Origin: Streptomyces chartreusis
Lineage (GTDB): Bacteria; Actinomycetota; Actinomycetes; Streptomycetales; Streptomycetaceae
DNA length: 64,000 bases
Assembly: GCF_008704715.1 (NCBI RefSeq)
Contig: NZ_CP023689.1
Location: forward strand, 496,001-560,000
Reading direction: 5' to 3'
Shown: piece by piece, positions 35,040 through 43,027 of the stretch
Layout: each line of letters starts with the position of its first letter
Numbering within the stretch: the first letter of the stretch is position 1
The notes under the pieces: generated by a model
The model's database searches: none
The model's input: the letters and a program-made list of their open reading frames with translations, nothing else
Told to the model about the DNA's origin: nothing
Made by a program: the position numbers and the translations under genes

Positions 35040-36197
35040 TTGAGACGCAGCAGACTCAAGTACGCCGGCGTGGCCGCACTCCTGTTGTTCGGCGGCTTCA
35101 CCGCGGGCGGCACCGGCCAGGCAGCGGCGGACGACTCCCCCACGGCGACCGACGCACCCGCCTCCGCCGGACTGCTCCAGGCCATGCAGCGCGACTTCGG
35201 CCTGTCGAAGGCGCAGGCCGAGAACCGGCTCGCGGCGGAACGCACCGCCACCAACCTCGCACCGAAGGCGCGCAAGGCGGCCGGATCCGCCTACGGCGGC
35301 TCCTGGTTCGACGCCAAGAGCGAACGGCTCACGGTGGCCGTGACCTCGGACGCCCCCGCCTCGACCGTCCGGGAGGTCCGGGCCACCGGAGCAACCGTGC
35401 GCACCGTCACGCACAGCGCGCGGCAGCTCGACGCCGCCAAGGCACGCATCGACCGGCTCTCCGCACCCGCGGGCGTCAGCAGCTGGCACGTAGACCCGGT
35501 GGCGAACACCGTCGTCGTGAACGTCGTCGACGACAAGCAAGCTGACAACGATGTCCGACGCTTCGTCTCCCAGGCACGCGCGACGGGACCCGTCACCGTC
35601 GAGACGGTCGCCGGCGCACCGCGCACCTTCGCCGCGGGCACGGTCGGCGGCGACCCGTACTACACCGGCAACGTCCGCTGCTCCATAGGCTTCTCGGTGC
35701 ACGGCGGCTTCATCACCGCGGGGCACTGCGGGCAGGCGGGCGCCGGTGTCCGGGGCTGGGACGGCAGCTACATCGGGAACTTCCAGGGCTCCTCGTTCCC
35801 GGACAACGACTACGCGTGGGTGAACGTCGGCAGCGGCTGGTGGACCGTACCGGTCGTGCTCGGCTGGGGCACGGTCTCGGACCAGCTGGTACGGGGCTCG
35901 GCCGAGGCGCCTGTCGGCAGCTCCATCTGCCGGTCCGGCTCCACCACGCACTGGCACTGCGGCGCCGTGCTGGCCAAGAACGAGACGGTCAACTACAGCC
36001 AGGGCGCGGTGCACCAGATGACGAAGACCAGCGTCTGCGCCGAACCCGGTGACTCCGGTGGCTCCTTCATCAGCGGCGACCAGGCGCAAGGCGTCACCTC
36101 GGGCGGCTGGGGCAACTGCTCCGGCGGCGGTGAGACCTGGTTCCAGCCCGTCAACGAGATCCTCGGCCGCTACGGCCTGACCCTGCACACGGCCTGA
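35040..36197 (+). CDS. Streptogrisin-like secreted serine protease (S1E), with prodomain
   Basis: Secreted chymotrypsin-like protease made as a preproenzyme, 385 residues from the TTG at 35040, which is preceded by GAAGGG. The signal peptide (YAGVAALLLFGGFTAGG) is followed by an alpha-lytic-protease-type prodomain (about 35-190), which folds the enzyme and is then removed. The mature domain starts near VGGDPYYTGNVRCSIGFSV. The triad is His229 (ITAGHCG), Asp257 (DNDYAWV) and Ser339 (EPGDSGGSF), with three disulfide cysteine pairs likely. No chitin-binding domain. Confidence 0.95.
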   Translation: MRRSRLKYAGVAALLLFGGFTAGGTGQAAADDSPTATDAPASAGLLQAMQRDFGLSKAQAENRLAAERTATNLAPKARKAAGSAYGGSWFDAKSERLTVAVTSDAPASTVREVRATGATVRTVTHSARQLDAAKARIDRLSAPAGVSSWHVDPVANTVVVNVVDDKQADNDVRRFVSQARATGPVTVETVAGAPRTFAAGTVGGDPYYTGNVRCSIGFSVHGGFITAGHCGQAGAGVRGWDGSYIGNFQGSSFPDNDYAWVNVGSGWWTVPVVLGWGTVSDQLVRGSAEAPVGSSICRSGSTTHWHCGAVLAKNETVNYSQGAVHQMTKTSVCAEPGDSGGSFISGDQAQGVTSGGWGNCSGGGETWFQPVNEILGRYGLTLHTA

Positions 36198-36202
36198 GCC
36201 GG

Positions 36203-36253
36203 GGCGGGGAGGGGTGACCCCGGCGCTCCCCCGCCGGGCCGCTCCTCCCCGCC
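36203..36253 (+). terminator. Two-stage hairpin downstream of the streptogrisin gene
   Basis: Outer stem GGCGGGGAGG/CCTCCCCGCC encloses an inner stem CCCGGCG/CGCCGGG. It starts 5 bp past the stop codon and is a probable terminator. Confidence 0.65.
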
Positions 36254-36356
36254 GAGTGACCTCGGTGGCCTTGTGCGGGAGCCGCCGAGCGACCCCGGTC
36301 GCCCGATGCACGAGCCGCCGCGTGTCCACCTGCGGCCGTGCGGCAGGATGAGCACC

Positions 36357-36680
36357 ATGAGCGTAGTCAAGATCAACGTACTGACCGTCCCCGCCGAGCA
36401 GCGCGAGACGCTGGAGAAGCGCTTCGCCTCCCGTGCGCACGCCGTGGAGGGCTCGGACGGGTTCGAGTGGTTCGAGCTCCTGCGGCCGGTCGAGGGCACC
36501 GACACCTACCTCGTCTACACGCGCTGGCGGGACGAGGAGTCCTTCCAGGCGTGGATGGAGGGCCCCATGAAGTCGGCCCACCAGGGCGGTGCCACGGAGG
36601 GCGAGCGCCCCAAGCCGGCCGCGAGCGGGTCCACGCTGTGGTCCTTCGAGGTCGTGCAGCAGGCGGGCCCGAAGGGCTAG
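36357..36680 (+). CDS. Antibiotic biosynthesis monooxygenase (ABM) family protein, HmoA/MhuD-like
   Basis: Small ferredoxin-like-fold protein of 107 residues: VVKINVLTVPAEQRETLEKR, then GSDGFEWFELLRPVEGTDTY and RWRDEESFQAWMEGP. This matches the short heme-degrading monooxygenase-like branch of ABM proteins common in actinobacteria; the heme-ligating His could be the one in KSAHQGG. It could help with heme-iron use, but no iron box is visible. ATG 36357 is preferred over 36348, which would sit too close to its AGG. Confidence 0.8.
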   Translation: MSVVKINVLTVPAEQRETLEKRFASRAHAVEGSDGFEWFELLRPVEGTDTYLVYTRWRDEESFQAWMEGPMKSAHQGGATEGERPKPAASGSTLWSFEVVQQAGPKG

Positions 36681-36703
36681 CACCGCCCGTCGTACCGTGA
36701 GTG

Positions 36704-36728
36704 ATGGCGGGGGCCGGGCCACCGCCAT
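36704..36728. terminator. Bidirectional hairpin between convergent genes
   Basis: ATGGCGG pairs with CCGCCAT across an 11-base loop between the ABM gene (+) and the DUF817 gene (-). Confidence 0.5.
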
Positions 36729-36742
36729 TCAGTCCTCCCGGC

Positions 36743-37546
36743 CTACGAGGCTCCGGCCTTCGCCCGCTCCCGACGCGATCGGGCGACCGCCGCCAGCACG
36801 AACGTGACGCTGATCAGCAGGGACCAGGCGCCGAACTTCTCCACGCCCACGGGCTGCCAGCCGTCCATCTGGTACGGGTAGCGCCAGGCGCCCACGTAGG
36901 TGGCGAAGTTCTCCGCGACCCACAGGAAGAAGCCGATCAGGACGAACGACAGCGCGAGCGGCATCCGACGGCGTACACCGCGCACGGTGTACCGCACGGA
37001 GGTGCCGGCGGTGACGGCCAGCAGCAGTGCGGCCAGCAGCCAGCGCGCGTCGGGCAGCCAGTGGTGGCTGAAGAAGTTGATGTAGATCCCCGCGGCGACC
37101 AGTGCCGTCGAGCGGGGCCGGTAACGGACCACCTCCAGGTCGAAGAGCTGCCAGGCCCGGCAGATGTAGCTGCCGACGGCGGCGTACAGGAACCCGCCGT
37201 ACAACGGGACCCCCGCGAACTTCAGGACGGCCGGCTCCGGATAGCTCCATGAGCCGAGGGACACCTTCACCAGCTCGAACGCCAGGCCGATGACATGGCA
37301 GACGGCGATGACGCCGACGTCCCGCCCGTTCTCCCAGCCGCGCAGCCAGAACAGCAGCGTCAGCAGCACGCCGTAGACGACGAGCAGGTCGTAGCGGGCC
37401 ACGGGCAGACCCGGCAGCAGGGTGGACGCCGCCACGCCGGACATCAGGGCGATGGCGAAGGCGCAGGACCGGGTCTGGAGCCATGCGAACTCGAGGAGCT
37501 GGCGCAGCGCCGCGCCCAGAGGGCCGATGATGCCGATGGTGAGCAT
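36743..37546 (-). CDS. DUF817 family integral membrane protein
   Basis: Membrane protein of 267 residues with about eight helices. The blocks FELVKVSLGSWSYPEP, VPLYGGFLYAAVGSYICRAW, YINFFSHHWLPDARW and VAENFATYVGAWRYPYQMDG are characteristic of DUF817, whose function is unknown; the conserved polar and aromatic residues suggest an enzyme or transporter. A GTG at 37564 would lie in the base of a terminator stem, so ATG 37546 was chosen. Confidence 0.85.
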   Translation of the reverse strand: MLTIGIIGPLGAALRQLLEFAWLQTRSCAFAIALMSGVAASTLLPGLPVARYDLLVVYGVLLTLLFWLRGWENGRDVGVIAVCHVIGLAFELVKVSLGSWSYPEPAVLKFAGVPLYGGFLYAAVGSYICRAWQLFDLEVVRYRPRSTALVAAGIYINFFSHHWLPDARWLLAALLLAVTAGTSVRYTVRGVRRRMPLALSFVLIGFFLWVAENFATYVGAWRYPYQMDGWQPVGVEKFGAWSLLISVTFVLAAVARSRRERAKAGAS

Positions 37547-37563
37547 GATCCGTAGGACGAGCA

Positions 37564-37603
37564 CACGGCCCGGTCGGTTGCCCCCGTTCCCGACCGGGCC
37601 GTG
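37564..37603 (-). terminator. Terminator after the secreted 149-residue protein gene
   Basis: A perfect 14-bp stem, CACGGCCCGGTCGG with CCGACCGGGCCGTG, and a 12-base loop lie 25 bp past the upstream gene's stop on the minus strand. It argues that the DUF817 gene is expressed separately. Confidence 0.8.
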
Positions 37604-37628
37604 CCGGCGCCGCGACGCCCCGCGGCGG

Positions 37629-38078
37629 TCAGTACCAGTTCGTGTACGCCAGGACGTGCCCGTCGCACGTCAGCAGGGCGCGTGAGACGCGGCCGCTGAG
37701 GTTGTTGCCGATCTTCGTGTAGGCGTAGTTGATGCCCGGGTCGACGGTCTCCGAGACCCAGCCGTCCGCGTTCCCCGCCCCGGAGTTCGAACGCTCGATG
37801 ACGGCGGCGCAGTTGTTGCGGGAGTTGTCGATGCGGGCGTAGGAGCCGCACCTGTCGGAGTAGAAGTACTTCAGGGACATGCCCGAGGCGGTCTTGGTCG
37901 GCCCGACCTGCCGGAAGCTTCCGGTGCAGCCGCCGACGGTCGGGTACTGACCCTCGAATCCGTAGGCCCCGTAGTTGCCGCCCGAGAACGGTGCGGCGTC
38001 GGCGGCGACCGGGGTGAGCGCCAGCATCGCGGCGGCGCCCGATGCGGCAAGCAGGGTCTGGAGCGTACGGCGGCGCAT
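37629..38078 (-). CDS. Secreted protein of unknown function
   Basis: Exported protein of 149 residues. The signal peptide MRRRTLQTLLAASGAAAMLA ends at an ADA cleavage region near residue 28. The mature part holds four cysteines (GGCTGSF, SDRCGSYARID, RNNCAAVIERS, LLTCDGHVLAY) and many Tyr, Gly and Asn residues, giving two likely disulfides. I do not recognise the family. ATG 38078 follows AAGAGGG. It diverges from the SH3b gene across a region holding the CCTG-type dyad also seen at 13414. Confidence 0.8.
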   Translation of the reverse strand: MRRRTLQTLLAASGAAAMLALTPVAADAAPFSGGNYGAYGFEGQYPTVGGCTGSFRQVGPTKTASGMSLKYFYSDRCGSYARIDNSRNNCAAVIERSNSGAGNADGWVSETVDPGINYAYTKIGNNLSGRVSRALLTCDGHVLAYTNWY

Positions 38079-38185
38079 ACGAGCCCTCTTTCATGGGTCG
38101 GTGGTGTCGTCGTGACGGTGGTGCCCGCCGTCGTCCGGCTTCGCATTCCTCGTCGTCAGGACCGTAGGGGCCCCTGTCGCCGGAG

Positions 38186-38207
38186 CGGTACCTGGTAAGT
38201 GTCAGGG
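38186..38207 (-). promoter_or_regulatory. CCCTGACA...CAGG element upstream of a secreted-protein gene
   Basis: On the minus strand the block begins CCCTGACACTTACCAGG and ends ACCG. It matches the block at 13414-13435 at 17 of 22 positions but is a poorer dyad. It may be a shared regulator site or a shared -35 (CTGACA) context. Confidence 0.4.
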
Positions 38208-38297
38208 TCCCCCGTGCAACGGCTTTCCCTAGTGTTCGAGGCGTCGGCGAACCACCCGCCGGAACACTCCGCACAGTCGGAAACAGGGGGAACATCC

Positions 38298-38672
38298 ATG
38301 CCCAGTCGCACCATCGCCCGGGCCGCGCTCGTCGGCGTCGGCGCGCTCGCCCTGCTCGGTCCGCTCACCGCGGCGACCGCCGTCGCCGCATCCACCGCGG
38401 ACCAGGGCGGCGCCCGCATCATGGCCGCGCCATACGCCGTAGTGCCCTACGAGACGGTCAACGTCCGCTCCGGCCCGGCACGCTCCTACGCCAAGGTCGG
38501 CAGCGTCGCGGCCAACCAGCCGCGCGGCGCCTACTGCTGGGTGCACGGCGAGACCATCAGCGACCACGGCTACACCAACGACGTGTGGGTCAAGCTCGTC
38601 GAGGGCTATGTGAGCGCCGTGTACCTCAAGGGCAACGAGTACGGCGACCTGCCCGCTTCCGCGAACTGCTGA
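38298..38672 (+). CDS. Secreted bacterial SH3 (SH3b) domain protein
   Basis: Exported protein of 124 residues with signal peptide (ARAALVGVGALALLGPLTAA, AVAA cleavage region near 30). The SH3b core is YETVNVRSGPARSYAKVGSV and later VWVKLVEGYVSAVYLKGNE, and the protein ends in Cys. SH3b domains often bind cell-wall peptides. ATG 38298 follows CAGGGGGAAC. It is 38 bp before a second SH3b-like gene, forming a pair. Confidence 0.85.
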   Translation: MPSRTIARAALVGVGALALLGPLTAATAVAASTADQGGARIMAAPYAVVPYETVNVRSGPARSYAKVGSVAANQPRGAYCWVHGETISDHGYTNDVWVKLVEGYVSAVYLKGNEYGDLPASANC

Positions 38673-38710
38673 CCACCATCACCTTGACCTTCCACGACCG
38701 GGGGACACAC

Positions 38711-39106
38711 ATGAAGACACAGCTGCGCCGCTGCGCCACCGCTCTGGCGGTGGCCGCGCTCTCCGTCGGCACCCTCGCCGCCACGGCCGAGGCCGCACCG
38801 ACGGCCGGCAGCTCCGCCGTCGCCGCCGCCAACAACGGCGACCCGACCCTGACCGACGTCTACATCTGGGCGACGGACGTCAACCTGCGCAGCCGGCCGA
38901 CGACCGACTCGCCGCGGCTCGCGGTCCGTTCGAAGTACTGGCTGGACGCCGTGTGCCAGACCCAGGGCCAGTACGTCAATGACCCCGCTGTCGGCGGCAA
39001 CAACTGGTGGACCGCCGTGCAGGAGTTCGCCGGCAGCGACATCGCGTGGGTGAACAACCTCTACATCCGGGGCGGCGAGAAGATCGCCGGCGTGCCCGAC
39101 TGCTGA
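38711..39106 (+). CDS. Secreted SH3b-like domain protein (paralogue)
   Basis: Exported protein of 131 residues. The signal peptide MKTQLRRCATALAVAALSVG ends at AEAA near residue 28. The domain has VYIWATDVNLRSRPTTDSPR, the SH3b VN-RS-P pattern, followed by WWTAVQEFAGSDIAWVNNLY. It also ends in Cys. It probably shares a transcript with the preceding gene, closed by the terminator at 39123. A cell-envelope role is inferred. Confidence 0.85.
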   Translation: MKTQLRRCATALAVAALSVGTLAATAEAAPTAGSSAVAAANNGDPTLTDVYIWATDVNLRSRPTTDSPRLAVRSKYWLDAVCQTQGQYVNDPAVGGNNWWTAVQEFAGSDIAWVNNLYIRGGEKIAGVPDC

Positions 39107-39122
39107 CGAAGGGCACGAGGCA

Positions 39123-39176
39123 GGGGCAGGGCGGGGCGGCCGGCGAAAATCCGTTGCGGCCGCCTCGCCCTGCCCC
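39123..39176 (+). terminator. Very stable terminator hairpin after the SH3b pair
   Basis: Twenty-base arms GGGGCAGGGCGGGGCGGCCG and CGGCCGCCTCGCCCTGCCCC pair at 19 of 20 positions around a 14-base loop. The structure ends only 13 bp before the acetyltransferase ATG. Confidence 0.85.
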
Positions 39177-39189
39177 GGACCCTGAGGCC

Positions 39190-40116
39190 ATGCCCTACGC
39201 CCTTCGTCCGGCCGGCCTCACCGACGCGGCCGCCGTCACCGAACTCCTCAACGAAGTCGACCGGATCGAGATCGGCCGGCCCGAGACCGACCTGCACACC
39301 GTCGAGGCCGATCTGAAACGGCCCGACATCGCCCTGGAACGCGACTCCTGGCTCGCCTTCGACGGCGACCGGCTGGTGGCGTACGGCCTGCTGTGGGACG
39401 AGTCGGGCGGCGAGCGCGTCGACGTCGACCACTACGTGCTCCCCGATCACCAGCGCGCCGGTGAGCTGATCCTGGACGCGATGGAGGCCCGTGCCCTGGA
39501 CAAGGCCCGTGAGAACGGTGCGGCCAGGGCGGTGGTGCATCTGCACCTCAACACCGAGCCGACCCTCGACACCGGCCTGATCACGCGCCGCGGCTGGTCC
39601 GCCGTACGGCGCTATCACGTGCTGCAACGGCCGCTGGACGCCACCGAGGACCTGGCGCCCGAACCTCCGGCCGGCGTGACACTGCGGGCGTGCACCGACG
39701 AGGCCGACCGTACGCGCGTCCACGCGCTGTACCAGTCGAGCTTCGCCGAGCACTTCGACTTCCAGCCGCGCACCTACGAACAGTGGCTGCACGACGTCGA
39801 CGCGGACACCCTCGACTGGTCCATGGTGTGGCTCGCCGGCACCGAGAAACTCGGCGACGCCGGGTTCCTCATGGCACGCGACGACCGTGAGGCCATGGGC
39901 TGGATCCGGAGCATAGGCGTACTGCGCGAGGCGCGCGGCGCGGGGCTCGGCGGCCTGCTGCTGAGGCACGCGTTCGCCGCTTTCGCCGGGCGCGGCCGGG
40001 AGACGGTGGGACTCGGCGTGGACACCTCCAACGCCACGGGCGCTCCGGTGTTGTACGAACGGCACGGGATGGCTGTGCACTACGCCGTCGACACGTGGGA
40101 GACGGTCCTGAAGTGA
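39190..40116 (+). CDS. GNAT family acetyltransferase with two GNAT domains
   Basis: Protein of 308 residues, similar to mycothiol synthase-like tandem GNATs. The N-terminal domain has LRPAGLTDAAAVTELLNEVD; the C-terminal domain (about 165-308) has the acetyl-CoA loop IRSIGVLREARGAGLGGLLL and LGVDTSNATGAPVLYERHGM. Only the C-terminal loop looks able to bind acetyl-CoA. The substrate is unknown. ATG 39190 has TGAGG close upstream, right behind the terminator of the SH3b unit. Confidence 0.88.
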   Translation: MPYALRPAGLTDAAAVTELLNEVDRIEIGRPETDLHTVEADLKRPDIALERDSWLAFDGDRLVAYGLLWDESGGERVDVDHYVLPDHQRAGELILDAMEARALDKARENGAARAVVHLHLNTEPTLDTGLITRRGWSAVRRYHVLQRPLDATEDLAPEPPAGVTLRACTDEADRTRVHALYQSSFAEHFDFQPRTYEQWLHDVDADTLDWSMVWLAGTEKLGDAGFLMARDDREAMGWIRSIGVLREARGAGLGGLLLRHAFAAFAGRGRETVGLGVDTSNATGAPVLYERHGMAVHYAVDTWETVLK

Positions 40117-40188
40117 CGGGGCGGGACCCGGGGCCGATGTGATGCACCGGCTTGCGAGGCCCGCCCGCCAGGTCCGCGCGCCCGCGCG

Positions 40189-40632
40189 TCAGACCACCGG
40201 GTCCGCGTCCATCTCCCGGGCGGGTGCGCGCCGTTGCTCGTATCGGAGCGCGGCGCCCGTGACGATAGCGCCGATGCCCTCCCACAGCCCCACGCCGAGG
40301 AAGCCGGACGGTGCCCGGCCGCCGATCACCGCGAGGGTGAAGACCGCGCAGGTCAGCAGGCGGAAGGGCACGGTCCAGCGGAAGAACGCCTTCCAGTCGG
40401 AGAGCGCGGCCAGCACGTAGTAGACGCCCATGTTGAGCGCCGCCATGGAGGACGCCGTCAGGAAGACCGTCGTGTGGTCCCCTTCGGCCCGCCGGGAGTC
40501 CGGCACGGGCGTGAACCCCATCAGCCCCAGCAGGACGTCCGGGGCGACGAGCCCCACCACACCCAGGCCGGCGGCGAGGGACCCGAACACGGCCATGGTC
40601 CAGCCGGACGGCGAGCGGGGCAGAAGTCGCAC
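40189..40632 (-). CDS. Small membrane protein of unknown function
   Basis: Protein of 147 residues with four predicted helices (FGSLAAGLGVVGLVAPDVLL; FLTASSMAALNMGVYYVLAA; RLLTCAVFTLAVIGG; LGVGLWEGIGAIVTGAALRY) and a short basic tail. The GTG at 40632 was chosen because GGAGGAC lies just upstream. No known family is recognised. It is 80 bp downstream of a small Cys-rich gene on the same strand. Confidence 0.75.
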   Translation of the reverse strand: MRLLPRSPSGWTMAVFGSLAAGLGVVGLVAPDVLLGLMGFTPVPDSRRAEGDHTTVFLTASSMAALNMGVYYVLAALSDWKAFFRWTVPFRLLTCAVFTLAVIGGRAPSGFLGVGLWEGIGAIVTGAALRYEQRRAPAREMDADPVV

Positions 40633-40712
40633 GAAGTCCTCCACGGGGCAGGGGAGTTGAGCCTCGCACACCCCCGCGAGTGCCGTGCGCCCCGGCCGGG
40701 CGTCGAGAGGGG

Positions 40713-40973
<261 letters not shown>

Positions 40974-41127
40974 TTACTTGTGGTACAGGGAAGTCGCGGT
41001 TTCGCCTGCCCCGTACGCCCCCCGCACGCTCCCACCGGCCCGGAAAACACTTGGACTGCGCCGCCTCGGTCGCGGGACACTGCGTATTCGACCAGTGACT
41101 CTACGTAGTCGAAATTGCAGGGGTGAG

Positions 41128-42942
41128 ATGGGAACGCCTGAAACGCGCAGGGTTCTGCCGGGCAAGCGGTCGGTGCTTCTCGCACTTCGCCACTACGGGC
41201 GGGAGTTGACCCGTCTGAAGTGGCTGGCGATGCCGACGATGGCGCTGTCGGCCGTCGGCAACATCGGAATCAACTATGTGGCGCCGCTGATCGTCGCCAA
41301 GCTCGTCGGTGAGATCGCCGGCGACGGGGACATCACCGTCGCCTCGACAGTGCCGTACGTCGCCGGCTTCGTCGGTGTGCTGCTGTTCTCTGAAGCGCTG
41401 TGGCGTGTGGCGCTGCACTGCCTGAACCGCCTGGACGCTCTGGGCATCGAGCATCTGTACGTGGTCGGAATGGACGAGCTGTTCGCCAAGGACGCCGCGT
41501 TCTTCCACGACAACTTCGCCGGGTCGCTGACCAAGCGGGTCCTGAGCTTCGCGTCCCGCTTCGAGTCCTTCGTGGACACGCTGACGTTCCAGATCGTGGG
41601 GATGTTCGTGCCGTTGGCCTTCGGCGCGGTGGTGCTGTGGCGCTACGAACCGCTGCTGGTGGTCGGGCTGCTGGTGATGATCACGGTGACGGCGGTGTGC
41701 GTGGTGCCGCTGATCCGGCGTCGGCAGGCACTCGTCGACCAGCGGGAGGAGGCGATCGCGCGGGTGTCGGGGCATGTCGCCGACAGCCTGATGAATATGG
41801 ACACGGTGCGGGCGTTCGCGGCCGAGGGGCTCGAGGCCGCCGAGCACCGCTCCCGGGTCGCCGCGTCCCGTCGGCTCACGCTGCGGTCGTGGGACTACGG
41901 CAATCTGCGCATCGACACCTTCGTGGCGCCGATGTCGGTGCTGACGAACGCGCTGGGACTGCTGCTGGCGGTCACGCTCGGCGGGGGCGCGCACGGCGTG
42001 GAGGCGATCGTGGTGGCCTTCACCTACTACAGCAACGCGACCCGGATCATGTTCGAGTTCAACCAGATCTACCGTCGGCTGGAGAGCTCGATGACGGAGG
42101 CCGCGCAGTTCACCGAACTGCTGCTGACCCCGCCGACCGTGCTCGACCCGCCGTCGCCGGAGCCGCTGTTGACCGACTCCTCCGATGTCCGCTTCGAGAA
42201 GGTGACCTTCGCCCACACCACCGGCCGGCCACTGTTCGACGGTCTCGACCTGGCGGTGCCCGCCGGCGCGAAGTTCGGCCTCGTGGGCCGGTCGGGCGGC
42301 GGCAAGACCACGCTGACCCGGCTGCTGCTGCGGATGACCGACATCGACGCCGGGCGGATCCTGATCGGCGGTCAGGACATCAGCAGGCTGCGCCAGACGG
42401 ACCTGCGCGGCCAGATCGCCTACGTCCCGCAGGACCCGGCGATGTTCCACCGCACGCTGCGGGACAACATCGCCTTCGGCCGGCCGGACGCGGACGACGC
42501 CGAGATCCGCCGGGCGGCCGAGGCGGCGCATGTCACGGAGTTCGCCGACGCGCTGCCGCTGGGCTTCGACACCATGGTGGGCGAGCGCGGCATCAAGCTG
42601 TCGGGCGGTCAGCGCCAGCGGGTCGCGCTGGCGCGGGCGATCCTGCGTGACGCGCCGATCCTGCTGCTCGACGAGGCCACCAGTGCCCTGGACTCGGAGA
42701 GCGAGCTCCTCGTGCAGGAGGCGCTGTGGCGGCTCGTGGAGGGGCGGACGGCGCTCGTGGTGGCGCACCGGCTGAGCACGGTCGCCACCATGGACCGGCT
42801 CGTCGTGCTCGACCGCGGGCAGATCGTCGAGCAGGGCAGCCACGACGAACTGCTCGCGAGGGACGGCGCCTACGCCAAGCTGTGGCAGCACCAGTCGGGC
42901 GGTTTCCTCGACGAGAGCCCGGAGCGGGCCGAGCTGCCCTGA
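41128..42942 (+). CDS. ABC exporter, fused membrane and ATPase domains
   Basis: Half-transporter of 604 residues (MsbA/LmrA-like type IV exporter). Six helices lie in about residues 30-310, including LKWLAMPTMALSAVGNIGIN. The ATPase domain has Walker A GRSGGGKTT near 387, Q-loop VPQDPAMFHRTLRDNIAFG, signature LSGGQRQRVALARAIL, Walker B ILLLDEATSALD and the H-loop VAHRLSTV. It probably works as a homodimer because no partner is adjacent. Substrate unknown. ATG 41128 follows GGGGTGAG. A TTCGAC/GTCGAA repeat lies just upstream (41087-41113). Confidence 0.93.
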   Translation: MGTPETRRVLPGKRSVLLALRHYGRELTRLKWLAMPTMALSAVGNIGINYVAPLIVAKLVGEIAGDGDITVASTVPYVAGFVGVLLFSEALWRVALHCLNRLDALGIEHLYVVGMDELFAKDAAFFHDNFAGSLTKRVLSFASRFESFVDTLTFQIVGMFVPLAFGAVVLWRYEPLLVVGLLVMITVTAVCVVPLIRRRQALVDQREEAIARVSGHVADSLMNMDTVRAFAAEGLEAAEHRSRVAASRRLTLRSWDYGNLRIDTFVAPMSVLTNALGLLLAVTLGGGAHGVEAIVVAFTYYSNATRIMFEFNQIYRRLESSMTEAAQFTELLLTPPTVLDPPSPEPLLTDSSDVRFEKVTFAHTTGRPLFDGLDLAVPAGAKFGLVGRSGGGKTTLTRLLLRMTDIDAGRILIGGQDISRLRQTDLRGQIAYVPQDPAMFHRTLRDNIAFGRPDADDAEIRRAAEAAHVTEFADALPLGFDTMVGERGIKLSGGQRQRVALARAILRDAPILLLDEATSALDSESELLVQEALWRLVEGRTALVVAHRLSTVATMDRLVVLDRGQIVEQGSHDELLARDGAYAKLWQHQSGGFLDESPERAELP

Positions 42943-42972
42943 ACTCACCATGGGCGTAAGGCTCTTGACGAA

Positions 42973-43008
42973 GTGCGGCGCCTTCCTGAGGCGCGGACGG
43001 CGCCGCAC
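42973..43008. terminator. Bidirectional terminator between convergent genes
   Basis: GTGCGGCGCC pairs perfectly with GGCGCCGCAC across a 16-base loop, between the ABC exporter (+) and the amidohydrolase (-). Confidence 0.7.
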
Positions 43009-43027
43009 CCCGCGATCGCGTGCCCGC

